Origin: Pseudomonadota bacterium
GTDB lineage: Bacteria > Pseudomonadota > Gammaproteobacteria > Burkholderiales > Burkholderiaceae_C
Direction of reading: 5' to 3'
DNA length: 55,758 nucleotides
NCBI GenBank assembly: GCA_019351955.1
Contig: JABBOE010000008.1
Coordinates: 1-55,758, forward strand
Below, piece by piece: positions 27,712 to 37,300 of this stretch (its first letter is position 1; each line of letters opens with the position of its first letter). The notes beneath the pieces were generated by a model. The model ran no database searches, had not been told where the DNA came from, and saw only the letters and a list, made by a program, of their open reading frames with translations. The position numbers were made by a program, and so were the translations under genes.

Positions 27712-28290
27712 ATGATGCGAGATGATCCTGCCAGTCCTGCGCGCACCGAGGAATTGCACCTGAATCTGCAAGAGTTTGCGCGGCAGAAGCGTGCGCTTGA
27801 GGGGTGGTTTGCCGTGCCTGATTTGCCACGCTTGGCGTCCTTGCTCATGGGCACACCCACATCCCTGAGTTCCTTGCGTGCAAACTGGAGCTTGCGTGGA
27901 TTCATGCGGCAACGAGCTGGCCAGCCAGCTCAGGCCGTGGTGGAGTTGAGGGTACAGGCGGTGCTGCCGATGCAGTGTCAACGCTGTCTGCAGGGTTCCA
28001 CGCAGGAAGTGCAGGACACGGCGCTGTTCCGGCTGGTTGAGCAGGAGCCCGAGTTGAACGTGGAGGAACTGGAGTCCGAGGAGGAGGCTTTGTGCGTGCG
28101 TGGAGTGACGGATGTACGCAGCTTGGTGGAAGACCAACTCATTCTTGCGCTACCGCTGGTTCCCATGCATGACGTGTGTCCTCAGCCCATCGTGGCCGAG
28201 GGCCTACAAAACCGAGCCACCGAGGCGCAGGTTCGCGGGACTCGCGAGTCACCCTTCGCGGCGTTGGCGCGCCTGAAAAAGCCGGGCTAG
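27712..28290 (+). CDS. yceD: YceD/DUF177 family protein
   Basis: This 192-residue DUF177 protein is the bacterial YceD family, always next to rpmF and linked to 23S rRNA or large-subunit accumulation in bacteria and plastids. Recognisable features are the cysteine pair MQCQRCLQ near residue 90, an acidic stretch (ELNVEELESEEEA) and VEDQLILALPLVPMHDVC. ATG 27712 or the adjacent ATG 27715 are possible starts; an in-frame upstream ATG at 27691 is less likely. It is 63 bp from rpmF and probably cotranscribed. Confidence 0.9.
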   Translation: MMRDDPASPARTEELHLNLQEFARQKRALEGWFAVPDLPRLASLLMGTPTSLSSLRANWSLRGFMRQRAGQPAQAVVELRVQAVLPMQCQRCLQGSTQEVQDTALFRLVEQEPELNVEELESEEEALCVRGVTDVRSLVEDQLILALPLVPMHDVCPQPIVAEGLQNRATEAQVRGTRESPFAALARLKKPG

Positions 28291-28319
28291 ATTTTCGAGA
28301 CCCAAGAAGCCTGCGCGTG

Positions 28320-28325
28320 TACAAT
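28320..28325 (+). promoter_or_regulatory. Possible rpmF -10 box
   Basis: TACAAT lies about 29 bases upstream of the rpmF start codon. A good -35 is not visible, so an internal promoter for rpmF-plsX is only possible. Confidence 0.25.
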
Positions 28326-28353
28326 CGTTGGATTTTTCGCACGGGGTAGCACT

Positions 28354-28536
28354 ATGGCCGTCCAGCAGAACAAGAAATCGCCGTCCAAGCGCGGCATGCA
28401 TCGCTCGCACCAGCATTTGGGGCAGCCTCCTGTGGCGCTTGAGCCCACCACCGGTGAGGTGCATTTGCGCCACCACATCAGCCCAACCGGGTTTTACCGC
28501 GGACGCAAGGTCGTAAAGACCAAATCGGAAGAGTGA
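28354..28536 (+). CDS. rpmF: 50S ribosomal protein L32
   Basis: L32 is a small basic protein of the large ribosomal subunit. The 60-residue product begins [19 protein letters not shown] and ends with a lysine-rich tail, typical for betaproteobacterial L32. The zinc-type cysteines of some L32 forms are absent ([11 protein letters not shown] instead), as in most proteobacteria. It lies between yceD and plsX, the near-universal arrangement that ties ribosome and membrane lipid synthesis. Confidence 0.97.
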   Translation: MAVQQNKKSPSKRGMHRSHQHLGQPPVALEPTTGEVHLRHHISPTGFYRGRKVVKTKSEE

Positions 28537-28684
28537 GCTGCCGGCACTCGCAGTTCATGTCGAGTTCTCGAGCGCGCCTGAGCGCCTACGGCAACGGTGC
28601 CGAGTGACCTGGCCCGGCCGGCCGATCGCCGCCTAGCCGAAGTTTGCGTCATGCATCTGTTCAACTCCGCCTTGCACCCTGTTC

Positions 28685-29758
28685 ATGGCCGCTAGTCTCG
28701 CCGTCGACGTCATGGGCGGCGACTACGGCGTGTCGGTCACCCTGCCAGCCTGCCGTGGCCTGCTTGATCGGCACGCGAGCTGTCAGATGCTGCTCGTGGG
28801 ACAGCCCGATGCCATGCAGGCGGGGCTTCGCCAGCATGGGCTGGACGGCCACCCTCGCGTTCAAATCGTGCCGGCTGCCGAGGTCATCACCATGGAAGAC
28901 TCTGTCGAGGTCGCGCTGCGACGCAAGAAGGATTCGTCCATGCGCCGCGCCATTGAATTGGTAAAGGACGGGACTGCCGATGCCTGCGTCTCGTCGGGAA
29001 ACACGGGTGCGCTGATGGCGGTTGCACGCTATGTGCTCAAGACTCTGCCCGGAATTGACCGTCCGGCCATCGCCACCTACCTGCCGAATGCGGCAGGTAG
29101 CGGCACGCTGATGCTGGATCTGGGCGCCAATGTCGACTGCGAGGCGGAGCATTTGCTGCAATTCGCCGTGATGGGCACCGCGTTCGCCGCGGCTGGGGGG
29201 CACCCGAACCCCCGGGTCGGGCTGCTTAATATCGGCGAAGAGTTGATCAAGGGCAATGAGATGATCAGGCGTGCGGGTGAACTGCTGCGCCAGGCTCACG
29301 CTGAAGGCCGGCTCAATTTTTTGGGGAACGTCGAGGGCAACGACATCTTCAAGGGCACCGCGGACATCGTCGTCTGTGATGGATTCGTGGGTAACGTTGC
29401 GCTCAAGACATCCGAAGGGCTGGCGCAGATGCTGACTGGGATGATCCGGCAGGAATTCACACGCAGCCCTTGGACCAAGCTCATGGCGCTGGCAGCCATG
29501 CCAGTGCTCAAGCGCTTTCGCAAGCGCGTCGATCACCGTCGCTACAACGGCGCGGCACTTCTGGGACTGCGCGGCCTGGTATTCAAAAGCCACGGCTCTG
29601 CAGACGCTTTCGCTTTTCAGCAAGCGCTGGAGCGGGCCTATGAAGCGGTGGAAGGCCAAGTTGTGCAGGAGATTGAACGCATCCTTGCTGCACTGCACTT
29701 GCAGGGCGAAAAAGCAGCGACCCCGCCCTCTGCACCGCTTTCCGCTGCCAGTCCCTGA
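28685..29758 (+). CDS. plsX: Phosphate acyltransferase PlsX
   Basis: PlsX converts acyl-ACP to acyl-phosphate, the donor used by PlsY to start phospholipid synthesis. The 357-residue protein begins with the family motif [10 protein letters not shown] (usually MGGDxGP; here the residue after Gly is Val), and has [10 protein letters not shown] near residue 103, [13 protein letters not shown], and [17 protein letters not shown] near 235. ATG 28685 is the only sensible start. It is followed by fabH 83 bp on. Confidence 0.95.
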   Translation: MAASLAVDVMGGDYGVSVTLPACRGLLDRHASCQMLLVGQPDAMQAGLRQHGLDGHPRVQIVPAAEVITMEDSVEVALRRKKDSSMRRAIELVKDGTADACVSSGNTGALMAVARYVLKTLPGIDRPAIATYLPNAAGSGTLMLDLGANVDCEAEHLLQFAVMGTAFAAAGGHPNPRVGLLNIGEELIKGNEMIRRAGELLRQAHAEGRLNFLGNVEGNDIFKGTADIVVCDGFVGNVALKTSEGLAQMLTGMIRQEFTRSPWTKLMALAAMPVLKRFRKRVDHRRYNGAALLGLRGLVFKSHGSADAFAFQQALERAYEAVEGQVVQEIERILAALHLQGEKAATPPSAPLSAASP

Positions 29759-29841
29759 GTCGCTTGGGCTGGGCGTCTATCCGCTTTCGATGCTGGGTTT
29801 AATCCCGGCTCCTTTCAATCCGAACATTCCATCCCGCTTCC

Positions 29842-30819
29842 ATGTCGCGCTATTCCCGCATCATCGGCACCGGCAGCCATCTCCCGCCCAACAAGGTTAG
29901 CAACGATGAGCTTGCCGCACGCCTGGCTCGTGATGGCATCGAAACTAGTGACGAATGGATCGTCGAGCGGACAGGCATTCGCCACCGCCACTTTGCTGGT
30001 GCCGACACAACGAGCGTGGATCTTGGTGAGCAAGCGGCTCGCCGTGCGCTTGAAGCAGCGGGTTTGGTCGCTCAGGACATTGACCTGATCATCGTCGCCA
30101 CGTCCACGCCCGATATGATCTTTCCCTCGAATGCCGCGCTCATTCAAGGTCGGTTAGGGGCTGCGGGTGGTGCAGCATTCGATGTGCAGGCGGTGTGTGC
30201 GGGCTTCGTCTACGCGTTGACCATTGCTGACCAGTTCGTTCGCGGCGGCCTAGCTCGTCATGCCCTTGTCATCGGAACCGAGGTCTTCTCCCGAATCCTT
30301 GACTTCAAGGACCGCAGCACGTGTGTGCTGTTCGGTGATGGCGCTGGGGCCGTGGTGCTGGCGGAGAGCGAGACGCCGGGCTTGCTGGCGTCCAGCCTGC
30401 ACGCCGATGGTCGCCAAGCAGGCATCCTGTGCACGCCTGGTCGGGTCGCCTCCGGCGAGATCAGTGGACACCCGTTCCTCAAGATGGATGGCCAAGCTGT
30501 ATTCAAGCAAGCCGTGCATGTGCTCGAGAATGTCGCGCGCGAGGTGCTGGCCAAGTCGGGCCGCAAGCCCGAAGATGTGGACTGGATGGTGCCCCACCAA
30601 GCCAACATCCGCATTATGTTGCACACGGCAAAAAAGCTGGGCATCCCGGCCGAGAAGGTGGTGCAGACCGTGGCCGATCATGGCAATACGTCAGCCGCTT
30701 CCATCCCCCTGGCGCTTGATACGGCTGTGCGGGCTGGCACCATACGCCGGGGTGACACCCTGTTGTTTGAAGCCGTGGGTGGTGGTTTGACCTGGGGCGC
30801 TGCGCTCCTCGACTATTAA
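29842..30819 (+). CDS. fabH: Beta-ketoacyl-ACP synthase III
   Basis: FabH condenses acetyl-CoA with malonyl-ACP, the first elongation step of fatty acid synthesis. The 325-residue protein carries the catalytic triad: Cys in DVQAVCAGF (about residue 117), His in VPHQANIR (about 252) and Asn in DHGNTSAAS (about 282). The length and the family start [13 protein letters not shown] are normal. It is part of plsX-fabH-fabD-fabG-acpP-fabF. Confidence 0.96.
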   Translation: MSRYSRIIGTGSHLPPNKVSNDELAARLARDGIETSDEWIVERTGIRHRHFAGADTTSVDLGEQAARRALEAAGLVAQDIDLIIVATSTPDMIFPSNAALIQGRLGAAGGAAFDVQAVCAGFVYALTIADQFVRGGLARHALVIGTEVFSRILDFKDRSTCVLFGDGAGAVVLAESETPGLLASSLHADGRQAGILCTPGRVASGEISGHPFLKMDGQAVFKQAVHVLENVAREVLAKSGRKPEDVDWMVPHQANIRIMLHTAKKLGIPAEKVVQTVADHGNTSAASIPLALDTAVRAGTIRRGDTLLFEAVGGGLTWGAALLDY

Positions 30820-30908
30820 CCCATGGCTCTGCATGCTAGTTCGCGTTGTCGACAACCTTCAACGCCATTTGCCCGGACGTGCCGAAACCTTAATCAGCGC
30901 CATCATCA

Positions 30909-31847
30909 ATGAAAACCTTTGCCTTCGTCTTCCCTGGCCAGGGCTCACAAGCCGTCGGAATGCTGGACGGTGCTGCCGGTCACCCCGCTGTGCGCGAAAC
31001 CTTGCAAGAGGCCAGCGACGCGCTGCGCCAGGACATCGGCCGGCTGATCGCGGAGGGTCCCGCCGAAGCCCTTAACCTCACGGCCAACACTCAGCCCATC
31101 ATGCTTACTGCAGGCGTCGCGCTGTGGCGCCTATGGCGGGCTGAGGGTGGCTGCAAACCTCAGTGCATGGCTGGCCACAGCCTCGGCGAATACACCGCGT
31201 TGGTGGCCGGCGGCGCCATTACATTCGCAGACGCACTGCCGCTCGTGCGCTTTCGCGCTCAAGTCATGCAGGAGGCCGTGCCTGTGGGGAGCGGCGGCAT
31301 GGCAGCCGTCCTGGGTTTGGACGATGCAGCGGTGCGTGACGCCTGTGCCGAGGCTGCTACACAGGGGGGTGAAGTGGTCGAGGCGGTGAATTTCAACGCT
31401 CCCGGCCAGGTGGTCATTGCCGGCACCAAGGTAGCGGTGGAACGCGCATGCATTTTGCTAAAGGCCCGTGGCGCCAAGCGCGCTTTGCCCTTGCCTGTTT
31501 CAGCACCGTTTCACAGCAGCCTGCTTAAACCCGCGGCCGAGCGCCTGGCGCAGTACTTGAAGCAGGTGCCGGTGCGCAGCCCCGATATTCCCGTCATCCA
31601 CAACGTCGATGTCTCTCAACACCCCGAGCCACAAGCAATACGGCTTGCGCTCGCAGCCCAAGCGGCGGGCCCCGTCCGCTGGGTGGAGTGTGTACACGCC
31701 TTGGCCGCGGCCGGTTGCAGCCAAATTGTCGAGTGTGGGCCGGGCAAGGTGCTGGCGGGGCTCGCCCGTCGCATCGATCCAGCCCTGAGCGGTCATGCGC
31801 TGATCGACCGGGTCAGCGCTCAATCGATCATGGAGGCTTTAATATGA
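30909..31847 (+). CDS. fabD: Malonyl-CoA:ACP transacylase
   Basis: FabD moves malonate from CoA to acyl carrier protein. The 312-residue protein has FVFPGQGSQ at the N-terminus, the nucleophilic serine in GHSLGEYTALVA (about residue 91), the VNFNAPGQVVIAG segment, and the catalytic His region in VSAPFHSSLL (about 199). Its stop overlaps the fabG start in ATGA, so the two are coupled. Confidence 0.96.
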   Translation: MKTFAFVFPGQGSQAVGMLDGAAGHPAVRETLQEASDALRQDIGRLIAEGPAEALNLTANTQPIMLTAGVALWRLWRAEGGCKPQCMAGHSLGEYTALVAGGAITFADALPLVRFRAQVMQEAVPVGSGGMAAVLGLDDAAVRDACAEAATQGGEVVEAVNFNAPGQVVIAGTKVAVERACILLKARGAKRALPLPVSAPFHSSLLKPAAERLAQYLKQVPVRSPDIPVIHNVDVSQHPEPQAIRLALAAQAAGPVRWVECVHALAAAGCSQIVECGPGKVLAGLARRIDPALSGHALIDRVSAQSIMEALI

Positions 31848-32593
31848 CATCACCACAACTACCGTTGGCCGGGCAAGTCGCTCTGATCACGGGTGCCACC
31901 CGAGGCATCGGGCAAGCTATCGCAGCCGAGCTTGCTCGGCAGGGCGCGTTCGTCGTAGGCACGGCGACCAGCGAGGCTGGCGCTGCGCAAATTGCTGGGG
32001 CGCTGGGGAGTGCGGGCGAGGGTGTTGTGCTCGATGTGACCGATGCACATGCCGGCGAAGCGCTCATTGATCGTTTGGTGCGGGAGCGCGGCGGCTTGCA
32101 TATTCTGATCAACAACGCGGGCATCACCCGCGACACCTTGGCCCTTCGCATGAAGGACGACGATTGGGCGCTCGTGATCGAAACGAATCTGAGCGCCGTA
32201 TTTCGTCTGTGTCGTGCGGCGATCCGGCCCATGATGAAGCAGCGCGCGGGGCGGATTGTCAACATTACCTCGGTTGTGGGCGCCTCGGGTAATCCGGGTC
32301 AAGCCAATTACGCCGCGGCCAAGGCAGGTGTGGCCGGCATGACACGGGCGCTGGCGCAAGAACTTGGCAGCCGGAATATCACCGTGAACTGCGTCGCGCC
32401 GGGTTTCATCGACACCGACATGACACGCTCGCTGGGCGAGGCGGCCTCGCAGGCCCTTCTGACCCGCATTCCGCTGGGGCGTCTGGGGCAGCCCCACGAC
32501 ATCGCTCATGCGGTGGGTTTTCTCGTCAGCTCGAACGCCAGTTACATCACCGGTGTGGAGTTGCACGTGAACGGTGGCATGTATATGACTTGA
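31844..32593 (+). CDS. fabG: 3-oxoacyl-ACP reductase
   Basis: FabG reduces 3-oxoacyl-ACP with NADPH. The 249-residue short-chain dehydrogenase shows the cofactor loop TGATRGIG, the structural NNAG, the catalytic Ser in ITSVVGASG and the Tyr-Lys pair in NYAAAKAG. ATG 31844 has GGAGG ten bases upstream and overlaps the fabD stop; a longer frame from 31688 lies wholly in fabD. A hairpin begins three bases after its stop. Confidence 0.96.
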   Translation: MTSPQLPLAGQVALITGATRGIGQAIAAELARQGAFVVGTATSEAGAAQIAGALGSAGEGVVLDVTDAHAGEALIDRLVRERGGLHILINNAGITRDTLALRMKDDDWALVIETNLSAVFRLCRAAIRPMMKQRAGRIVNITSVVGASGNPGQANYAAAKAGVAGMTRALAQELGSRNITVNCVAPGFIDTDMTRSLGEAASQALLTRIPLGRLGQPHDIAHAVGFLVSSNASYITGVELHVNGGMYMT

Positions 32594-32595
32594 TC

Positions 32596-32626
32596 ATCCG
32601 GGCGTTCGCATCCGGATTGTTAGAAT
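32596..32626 (+). promoter_or_regulatory. Hairpin and possible -10 box before acpP
   Basis: ATCCGG (32596-32601) and CCGGAT (32612-32617) form a stem, extended inside by GCG/CGC with a two-base bulge. TAGAAT (32621-32626) follows and could be the -10 box of an acpP promoter; the -35 is poor. A T-run at about 32635 may help melt the region. Confidence 0.35.
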
Positions 32627-32653
32627 TCGATAGCCTTTTTTATGGAGAATTAC

Positions 32654-32893
32654 ATGAGTGATATTGAGCAGCGCGTCAAAAAGATCATTGCCGAGCAGCT
32701 GGGTGTGGCCGAAGATCAGGTCACGAATGAAAAATCCTTCGTCAATGACCTGGGCGCAGACTCGCTGGATACTGTGGAATTGGTGATGGCTTTGGAAGAT
32801 GAATTCGGCATCGAAATTCCTGATGAGGACGCCGAAAAGATCACGACCGTGCAACTGGCGGTGGACTACGCCAAACAGCACCACAAGGCTTGA
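32654..32893 (+). CDS. acpP: Acyl carrier protein
   Basis: ACP carries the growing acyl chain on a phosphopantetheine arm. The 79-residue acidic protein begins [10 protein letters not shown] and has the DSL motif in [16 protein letters not shown], the serine that AcpS modifies. GGAGAATTAC precedes ATG 32654; an in-frame ATG at 32642 overlaps the ribosome site and is not used. It is the fifth gene of the fab cluster, and acpS is about 12.7 kb downstream in this window. Confidence 0.97.
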   Translation: MSDIEQRVKKIIAEQLGVAEDQVTNEKSFVNDLGADSLDTVELVMALEDEFGIEIPDEDAEKITTVQLAVDYAKQHHKA

Positions 32894-33056
32894 GCATGGG
32901 TGCGCCCGCCTTTTGGCGGCGCGGGTGTGCTCCAGACTGCGGGCCGCGTTCGGCGCGCAGGGCCTTGAACTTGCAGCCTGAGCCCGTTCGGCTCGGGTGC
33001 ATGTGTGCGATACATTCCTTTTCCTTATTCGATTCTGCTTTGCGAACCCCTGTCCT

Positions 33057-34295
33057 ATGAGTCTGCGCCGTCGAATCGCCATCACCGGTCTGGGCATCAT
33101 CTCGCCCATTGGCAACACGGTCGAAGATGCCTGGAGTCATCTGCTTGCCGGAAAATCCGGGATCGGACGTATCACAAAATTTGACGCATCCACATTCGCT
33201 GCGCAGATTGCTGGCGAGGTGCGTGACTTTGATGTGGGCGCCTACATCCCTGTGAAGGAGGCCCGGCATATGGATACCTTCATTCATTACGGGATGGCAG
33301 CGTCCATACAAGCCGTGCGGGACAGCGGATTAGCCGATTCTTCGGGTGTCGACCCGGAGCGCATCGGCGTGATGGTGGGGTCCGGCATCGGTGGCCTGCC
33401 GATGATCGAGCAGACCTACCAGGAATTCATCGACCGCGGCGCGCGGCGGATCTCGCCATTCTTTGTGCCGTCGTCCATCATCAACATGATCTCGGGCCAC
33501 CTTTCGATCCAGTACGGATTTCGAGGGCCTAATCTTGCTGTGGTAACAGCCTGCACGACGGGATTGCACGCGATCGGCCTGGCGGCGCGCTTGATCGAAT
33601 CCGGCGATGCTGACGCCATGGTGGCCGGCGGTGCGGAAGCTACCGTCTGCCCTTTGGGGATCGGCGGTTTTGCGTCCGCGCGTGCACTGTCCACCCGTAA
33701 CGACGATCCAGCAACGGCCAGCCGCCCCTGGGACAAGGATCGTGACGGTTTCGTGCTGGGCGAGGGTGCAGGCATCATGATGCTCGAGGAATGGGAGCAC
33801 GCAAAAAGGCGCGGCGCCCGGATTTATGCCGAGCTTCTCGGTTTCGGCATGAGCGCCGACGCGCACCACATCACGGCCCCGAATGTTGACGGCCCGCGCA
33901 AGTGCATGTTGGCAGCGCTGCGCAATGCGGAGATTGCTCCTGAACAGGTGCAATACCTCAACGCGCACGGCACATCCACTCCGCTGGGTGATAAAAACGA
34001 AACGGATGCGATCAAGGCGGCATTCGGTGCGCATGCCAAGGAGCTCGTGGTCAATTCCACCAAATCCATGACCGGGCATCTGCTTGGTGGCGCAGGTGGA
34101 TTGGAATCGGTGTTCACGGTGCTCGCTCTGCATCATCAAGTTTCGCCGCCCACCATCAATTTATTCACGCCAGACCCGGAATGCGACCTCGATTACTGCG
34201 CCAATACGGCACGTGAGATGCCCATCGAGCACGCACTCAAGAACAATTTCGGTTTTGGCGGAACGAACGGATCACTTGTCTTTCGCCGAGCCTGA
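33057..34295 (+). CDS. fabF: Beta-ketoacyl-ACP synthase II
   Basis: FabF elongates acyl-ACP and adjusts membrane unsaturation with temperature. The 412-residue condensing enzyme has the catalytic Cys in VVTACTTGLHAIG (about residue 164), His in NAHGTSTPLGD (about 304) and His in STKSMTGHLLGGAGG (about 341). ATG 33057 was chosen as homology begins at RRRIAITGLG; an in-frame ATG at 32997 is not supported. A hairpin (CCTGAGCC/GGCTCGGG, 32977-32997) lies in the acpP-fabF spacer without a following U-run, so it may act as a partial attenuator or processing site. Confidence 0.95.
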   Translation: MSLRRRIAITGLGIISPIGNTVEDAWSHLLAGKSGIGRITKFDASTFAAQIAGEVRDFDVGAYIPVKEARHMDTFIHYGMAASIQAVRDSGLADSSGVDPERIGVMVGSGIGGLPMIEQTYQEFIDRGARRISPFFVPSSIINMISGHLSIQYGFRGPNLAVVTACTTGLHAIGLAARLIESGDADAMVAGGAEATVCPLGIGGFASARALSTRNDDPATASRPWDKDRDGFVLGEGAGIMMLEEWEHAKRRGARIYAELLGFGMSADAHHITAPNVDGPRKCMLAALRNAEIAPEQVQYLNAHGTSTPLGDKNETDAIKAAFGAHAKELVVNSTKSMTGHLLGGAGGLESVFTVLALHHQVSPPTINLFTPDPECDLDYCANTAREMPIEHALKNNFGFGGTNGSLVFRRA

Positions 34296-34311
34296 GTGCC
34301 TGCTCATCGGT

Positions 34312-34725
34312 ATGAACGTGACCCCGCAATTTCAGTTGCATGTCAAGCGTTTCGTGCGCTGGCATGCGCTGTTGACGGGTTTTGACTTGGCCGTGGCATT
34401 GGCCGCCGGTTGGAATGTCTGGGAGTGGCGTGGCGAACGCGAGCTTGCCGTCATGGGCGGACTGGCACTGGCGGTATTCCTCCTCGTGCTTGCTGCACAG
34501 TTTCCTTACTGGAAAATCTATCCGTTCACGCTGATCCACGGCGCGTCCGGATGGAAGCTCCTGCAGGGCCAGCGCCAAGAGGATCTTGCTGAAGTGCGGG
34601 GAATGAGGCTCCCGGGGCAACTCGTGGTGCTTGCTGTGACCAGCAAGGGCCGTGTGGTCTTGCCCGTGTCGGCCGACATCTCCCCCACGGCCTGGCGAGA
34701 GTTGCGCACCCGCCTTGCGCTGTGA
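34312..34725 (+). CDS. YgfX-like inner membrane protein
   Basis: This 137-residue protein has two hydrophobic segments (about 20-37 and 46-66) and a C-terminal globular half ending PTAWRELRTRLAL. The layout and the tail (W-x-x-LR-x-x-L) resemble the YgfX/DUF1434 family, which in gammaproteobacteria is encoded near SdhE and flavoenzyme genes. The match is moderate. It lies between fabF and rpoE, and its stop overlaps the rpoE GTG start (GTGA), implying cotranslation with the sigma factor. Function is unknown here. Confidence 0.6.
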   Translation: MNVTPQFQLHVKRFVRWHALLTGFDLAVALAAGWNVWEWRGERELAVMGGLALAVFLLVLAAQFPYWKIYPFTLIHGASGWKLLQGQRQEDLAEVRGMRLPGQLVVLAVTSKGRVVLPVSADISPTAWRELRTRLAL

Positions 34726-35336
34726 CTGCTCCCGTGGTTGAGTCGATTTCCGATCAACTGCTCGTCCAGCGGGTGCAAAGCGGCGACCAGAAGGCATTTG
34801 AGCTTCTGGTGATCAAGTACCAACGCCGCATTTTCAGGCTCATCTCCCGATTCATTCGCGATCAATCATTGGCGGAGGATGTGGCGCAGGAGACGTTTCT
34901 TCGCGCTTACCGGGCGATCGGCCAGTTCCGTGGTGACAGCCAGTTTTACACATGGCTCTACCGCATCGCCGTCAATACAGCCAAGAAAACCATTGCCGAC
35001 GGCGCGCGCGACCCGGTCGTGCGTGAGTCGTCAACCATTTCTGACGATGGCGAAACTTTTGTGCCGGGTGAGCAACTAATCGATATGGAAACACCCGAGG
35101 CTGTTCTCGGCGGGCGGGAAATTGCACGTACTGTGAACGCGGCAATGGATGCGTTGCCCGAAGATTTGCGCACCGCAATCGCGCTGCGCGAGATTGAAGG
35201 TATGAGTTACGAGGATATTGCGCAGGTCATGCGGTGCCCGGTTGGCACCGTGCGCTCGCGCATTTTTCGGGCGCGCGAGGCCATCGCAAAGCAGTTGCGC
35301 CCTTTGCTTGGTACGAAATCGGGCGAGCGCTGGTGA
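34722..35336 (+). CDS. rpoE: RNA polymerase sigma-E factor
   Basis: This 204-residue ECF sigma factor controls the envelope stress response. Region 2 includes SLAEDVAQETFLRAYRAIGQF and FYTWLYRIAVNTAKK; region 4 includes LPEDLRTAIALREIEGMSYEDIAQVM and CPVGTVRSRIFRARE. It is the AlgU/RpoE type. The start is GTG 34722 overlapping the YgfX-like stop. Its regulators rseA and rseB follow, and the mucD protease completes the module. I could not find a sigma-E type promoter (GGAACTT...TCAAA) in front of the genes here. Confidence 0.95.
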   Translation: MTAPVVESISDQLLVQRVQSGDQKAFELLVIKYQRRIFRLISRFIRDQSLAEDVAQETFLRAYRAIGQFRGDSQFYTWLYRIAVNTAKKTIADGARDPVVRESSTISDDGETFVPGEQLIDMETPEAVLGGREIARTVNAAMDALPEDLRTAIALREIEGMSYEDIAQVMRCPVGTVRSRIFRAREAIAKQLRPLLGTKSGERW

Positions 35337-35369
35337 GGGCGCAAGTGCAAGTTCATCTGGAGCGTTGAG

Positions 35370-36041
35370 ATGGAGCAGTTCAGTATGAAGCAGCCGATGA
35401 TGCCGGCACGGATTTCGGCACTGATGGATGGCGAGCTCGAGGGGGAAGGCTTGGCGTTGGATAGCGCCGCGCTGGATGGCGCGTGGCGCGAACTTTCAAC
35501 GCATGAGGCGGCGCGAGACGCTTGGCTGCAGTACCACCAGATCGGTGATCTGCTGCGCTCGTCTGAACTGGTGCCACTGGCCGATGAGCGCGGCTTTATC
35601 CAGAGGTTTTCCGAACGGCTCAGCCGCGAACCGGTGCAGTGCATGCCGCGTGCAGTTCACAACGCGCAGCGCGAGAGGGACCAAGCGTCTCCGCGCGGGC
35701 GCAGGCACTGGAGCGCAGTGGGCGCTGCAGTGGCGAGCGTCGCTGCTGTGGCTCTCGTGAGCTTCTCAACCTCGCCATCTCGGCATGATGAGCCAACCAT
35801 TGCGGGTCGAGTGGAATCGCGGTCGCAGGCATTGCCAACCCGGGTCATATCGCAGCGCACGGTGGGGCTAACGGCAACGCACTCAGCCGGTGAAGTACCG
35901 GTCATGCTTGGCGTGGCTGATCAGCGGGCAGGGTCTTGGGCGCAGTACCTGATGGCGCATCAGCAACTGGCGGGCAGCGTATTGCCTTACTCACTAGCCG
36001 ACATTCATGAAGCAGAATTCCGTGTGGCCGCGTCGCGCTGA
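35370..36041 (+). CDS. rseA: Sigma-E anti-sigma factor RseA
   Basis: RseA is a single-pass membrane protein that holds RpoE until site-1 and site-2 proteases cleave it. The 223-residue protein has a cytoplasmic RseA_N domain (ISALMDGELEGEGL; WLQYHQIGDLLRSSE), a transmembrane helix near 113-131 (WSAVGAAVASVAAVALVSF) and a periplasmic tail that would bind RseB. Start is ATG 35370 or the in-frame ATG 35385. Its end overlaps rseB by 35 bases, an unusually long overlap. Confidence 0.9.
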   Translation: MEQFSMKQPMMPARISALMDGELEGEGLALDSAALDGAWRELSTHEAARDAWLQYHQIGDLLRSSELVPLADERGFIQRFSERLSREPVQCMPRAVHNAQRERDQASPRGRRHWSAVGAAVASVAAVALVSFSTSPSRHDEPTIAGRVESRSQALPTRVISQRTVGLTATHSAGEVPVMLGVADQRAGSWAQYLMAHQQLAGSVLPYSLADIHEAEFRVAASR

Positions 36042-37131
36042 GTTTTCGCGTCTGCAAACATCGCGCCTGCGGCAGCTTGCCCTATGGGGCATGCTCAGCC
36101 TTGTGCCGCTATCGGCCAAGGCGGCCACCACGAACGTTTCAGCTGAGCAGATTGCCTCCCTGGCCAGCTCAGCGCAGCCCATGGCAGCCACCACCAAGCC
36201 GGACGTGGCCCCTGCTCTGAAGCCAGCTGCGGCGGAGGATTTGCAGGCATGGTTGGAGCGGGTGAGCCATGCGGCACAGCGGCGTAATTACTCGGGAATT
36301 TTTGTCGTGCAGTCGGGAGGGCGTATGGTCAGCTCGACGATCGATCACTATGTCACGAAGGGGAGCACGCTGGAGAAGGTTGAAACGCTCGACGGAGAGC
36401 GGCGTATCCTGCTGTGCCAGAATGAAAAAACGCGCACCATCCTTCCGGCTGAGCGGCTCGTCGTCGTCGAGGATCATCAAGCGGACTTTAGCTTTCCACG
36501 TGTTCTCAAGACACCGCGTGCCGAGCTTTCGGCGTTGTATTCCATGCAGCACGAGGGACAAGAGCGCTGCGCCGGTTATGTTTGTGAGGTTACGCGAATC
36601 ACTCCGCGCGACGATCTGCGCTACGGCTACAGGCTGTGGACGGAGCAGACCTCAGACCTCTTGGTGAAGGCACAGACCCTGGACAGTCAGGGCAATGTGC
36701 TCGATCAGGTGGCGTTCACGCAACTCAACCTCAATCCCGAACCCAAGCCTGATATGGTCGCGCAGGCGCTGCGCGGCACAGGAGGCTACCAGGTGGAGCA
36801 CATGCGGGCCACACCCACGACGTCCCGGGCACAGGGTTGGACGCTGAGCAAGCCTCCCCCCGGCTTCAAGTCGGTGGGCATCTATCAGCGCAGGTTGTTG
36901 CTGCGCGCCAAGCCGGTGGAAGTGACCCAATGGCTTTTCAGCGATGGGCTGGCCTCGGTTTCGCTCTTCGGCGGATCTACCGCCGATACGCAGCAGCACG
37001 GCGCAAGCCTGCACATGGGCGAGACCAATGCCTTGCTTGATCGCAAGGGTGCTTGGTCGGTCATTGCAATTGGTGCCGTGCCGACGAAGACCCTTCAGCT
37101 GTTCGCAGATTCGATTGCGCGGCTTCGCTAA
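36007..37131 (+). CDS. rseB: Sigma-E factor regulatory protein RseB/MucB
   Basis: RseB is a periplasmic sensor that shields RseA and is displaced by off-pathway lipopolysaccharide. The 374-residue product has a signal peptide (basic start, hydrophobic LALWGMLSLVPL, cleavage after SAKA). It then has a MucB/RseB N-terminal domain (SGIFVVQSGGRMVSS) and a C-terminal domain with GWTLSKPPPGF and SLFGG. No good ribosome site precedes ATG 36007, which lies inside rseA; coupling to rseA translation is likely. A shorter start at ATG 36091 would remove part of the signal peptide. Confidence 0.92.
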   Translation: MKQNSVWPRRAEFSRLQTSRLRQLALWGMLSLVPLSAKAATTNVSAEQIASLASSAQPMAATTKPDVAPALKPAAAEDLQAWLERVSHAAQRRNYSGIFVVQSGGRMVSSTIDHYVTKGSTLEKVETLDGERRILLCQNEKTRTILPAERLVVVEDHQADFSFPRVLKTPRAELSALYSMQHEGQERCAGYVCEVTRITPRDDLRYGYRLWTEQTSDLLVKAQTLDSQGNVLDQVAFTQLNLNPEPKPDMVAQALRGTGGYQVEHMRATPTTSRAQGWTLSKPPPGFKSVGIYQRRLLLRAKPVEVTQWLFSDGLASVSLFGGSTADTQQHGASLHMGETNALLDRKGAWSVIAIGAVPTKTLQLFADSIARLR

Positions 37132-37300
37132 GTCGAAATGGCAGTCAGGATGCGTTGCAGATTGGCGCATCGTTTATCCTGAGCGCGTTGCTTCCGTTTG
37201 ACGCCAGTGCAGGCGAGCCCGGCGGCCAGACGTTTTACCGCACCGCCGAGGTGGTTGGCGTGCCCAACCGGCGGGCGCGGACCCATCAATGGAGTTATTC

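Noticed and set aside
28661-29698. Minus-strand 345-codon open frame
   Set aside because: Shadow of plsX, which has clear family motifs on the plus strand.
32977-32997. Hairpin CCTGAGCC/GGCTCGGG considered as a terminator after acpP
   Set aside because: No U-run follows, and fabF downstream is expected to be cotranscribed; it was kept only as a note under fabF.
33330-34139. Minus-strand 269-codon open frame
   Set aside because: Shadow of fabF; no domain is visible and the catalytic triad lies on the plus strand.
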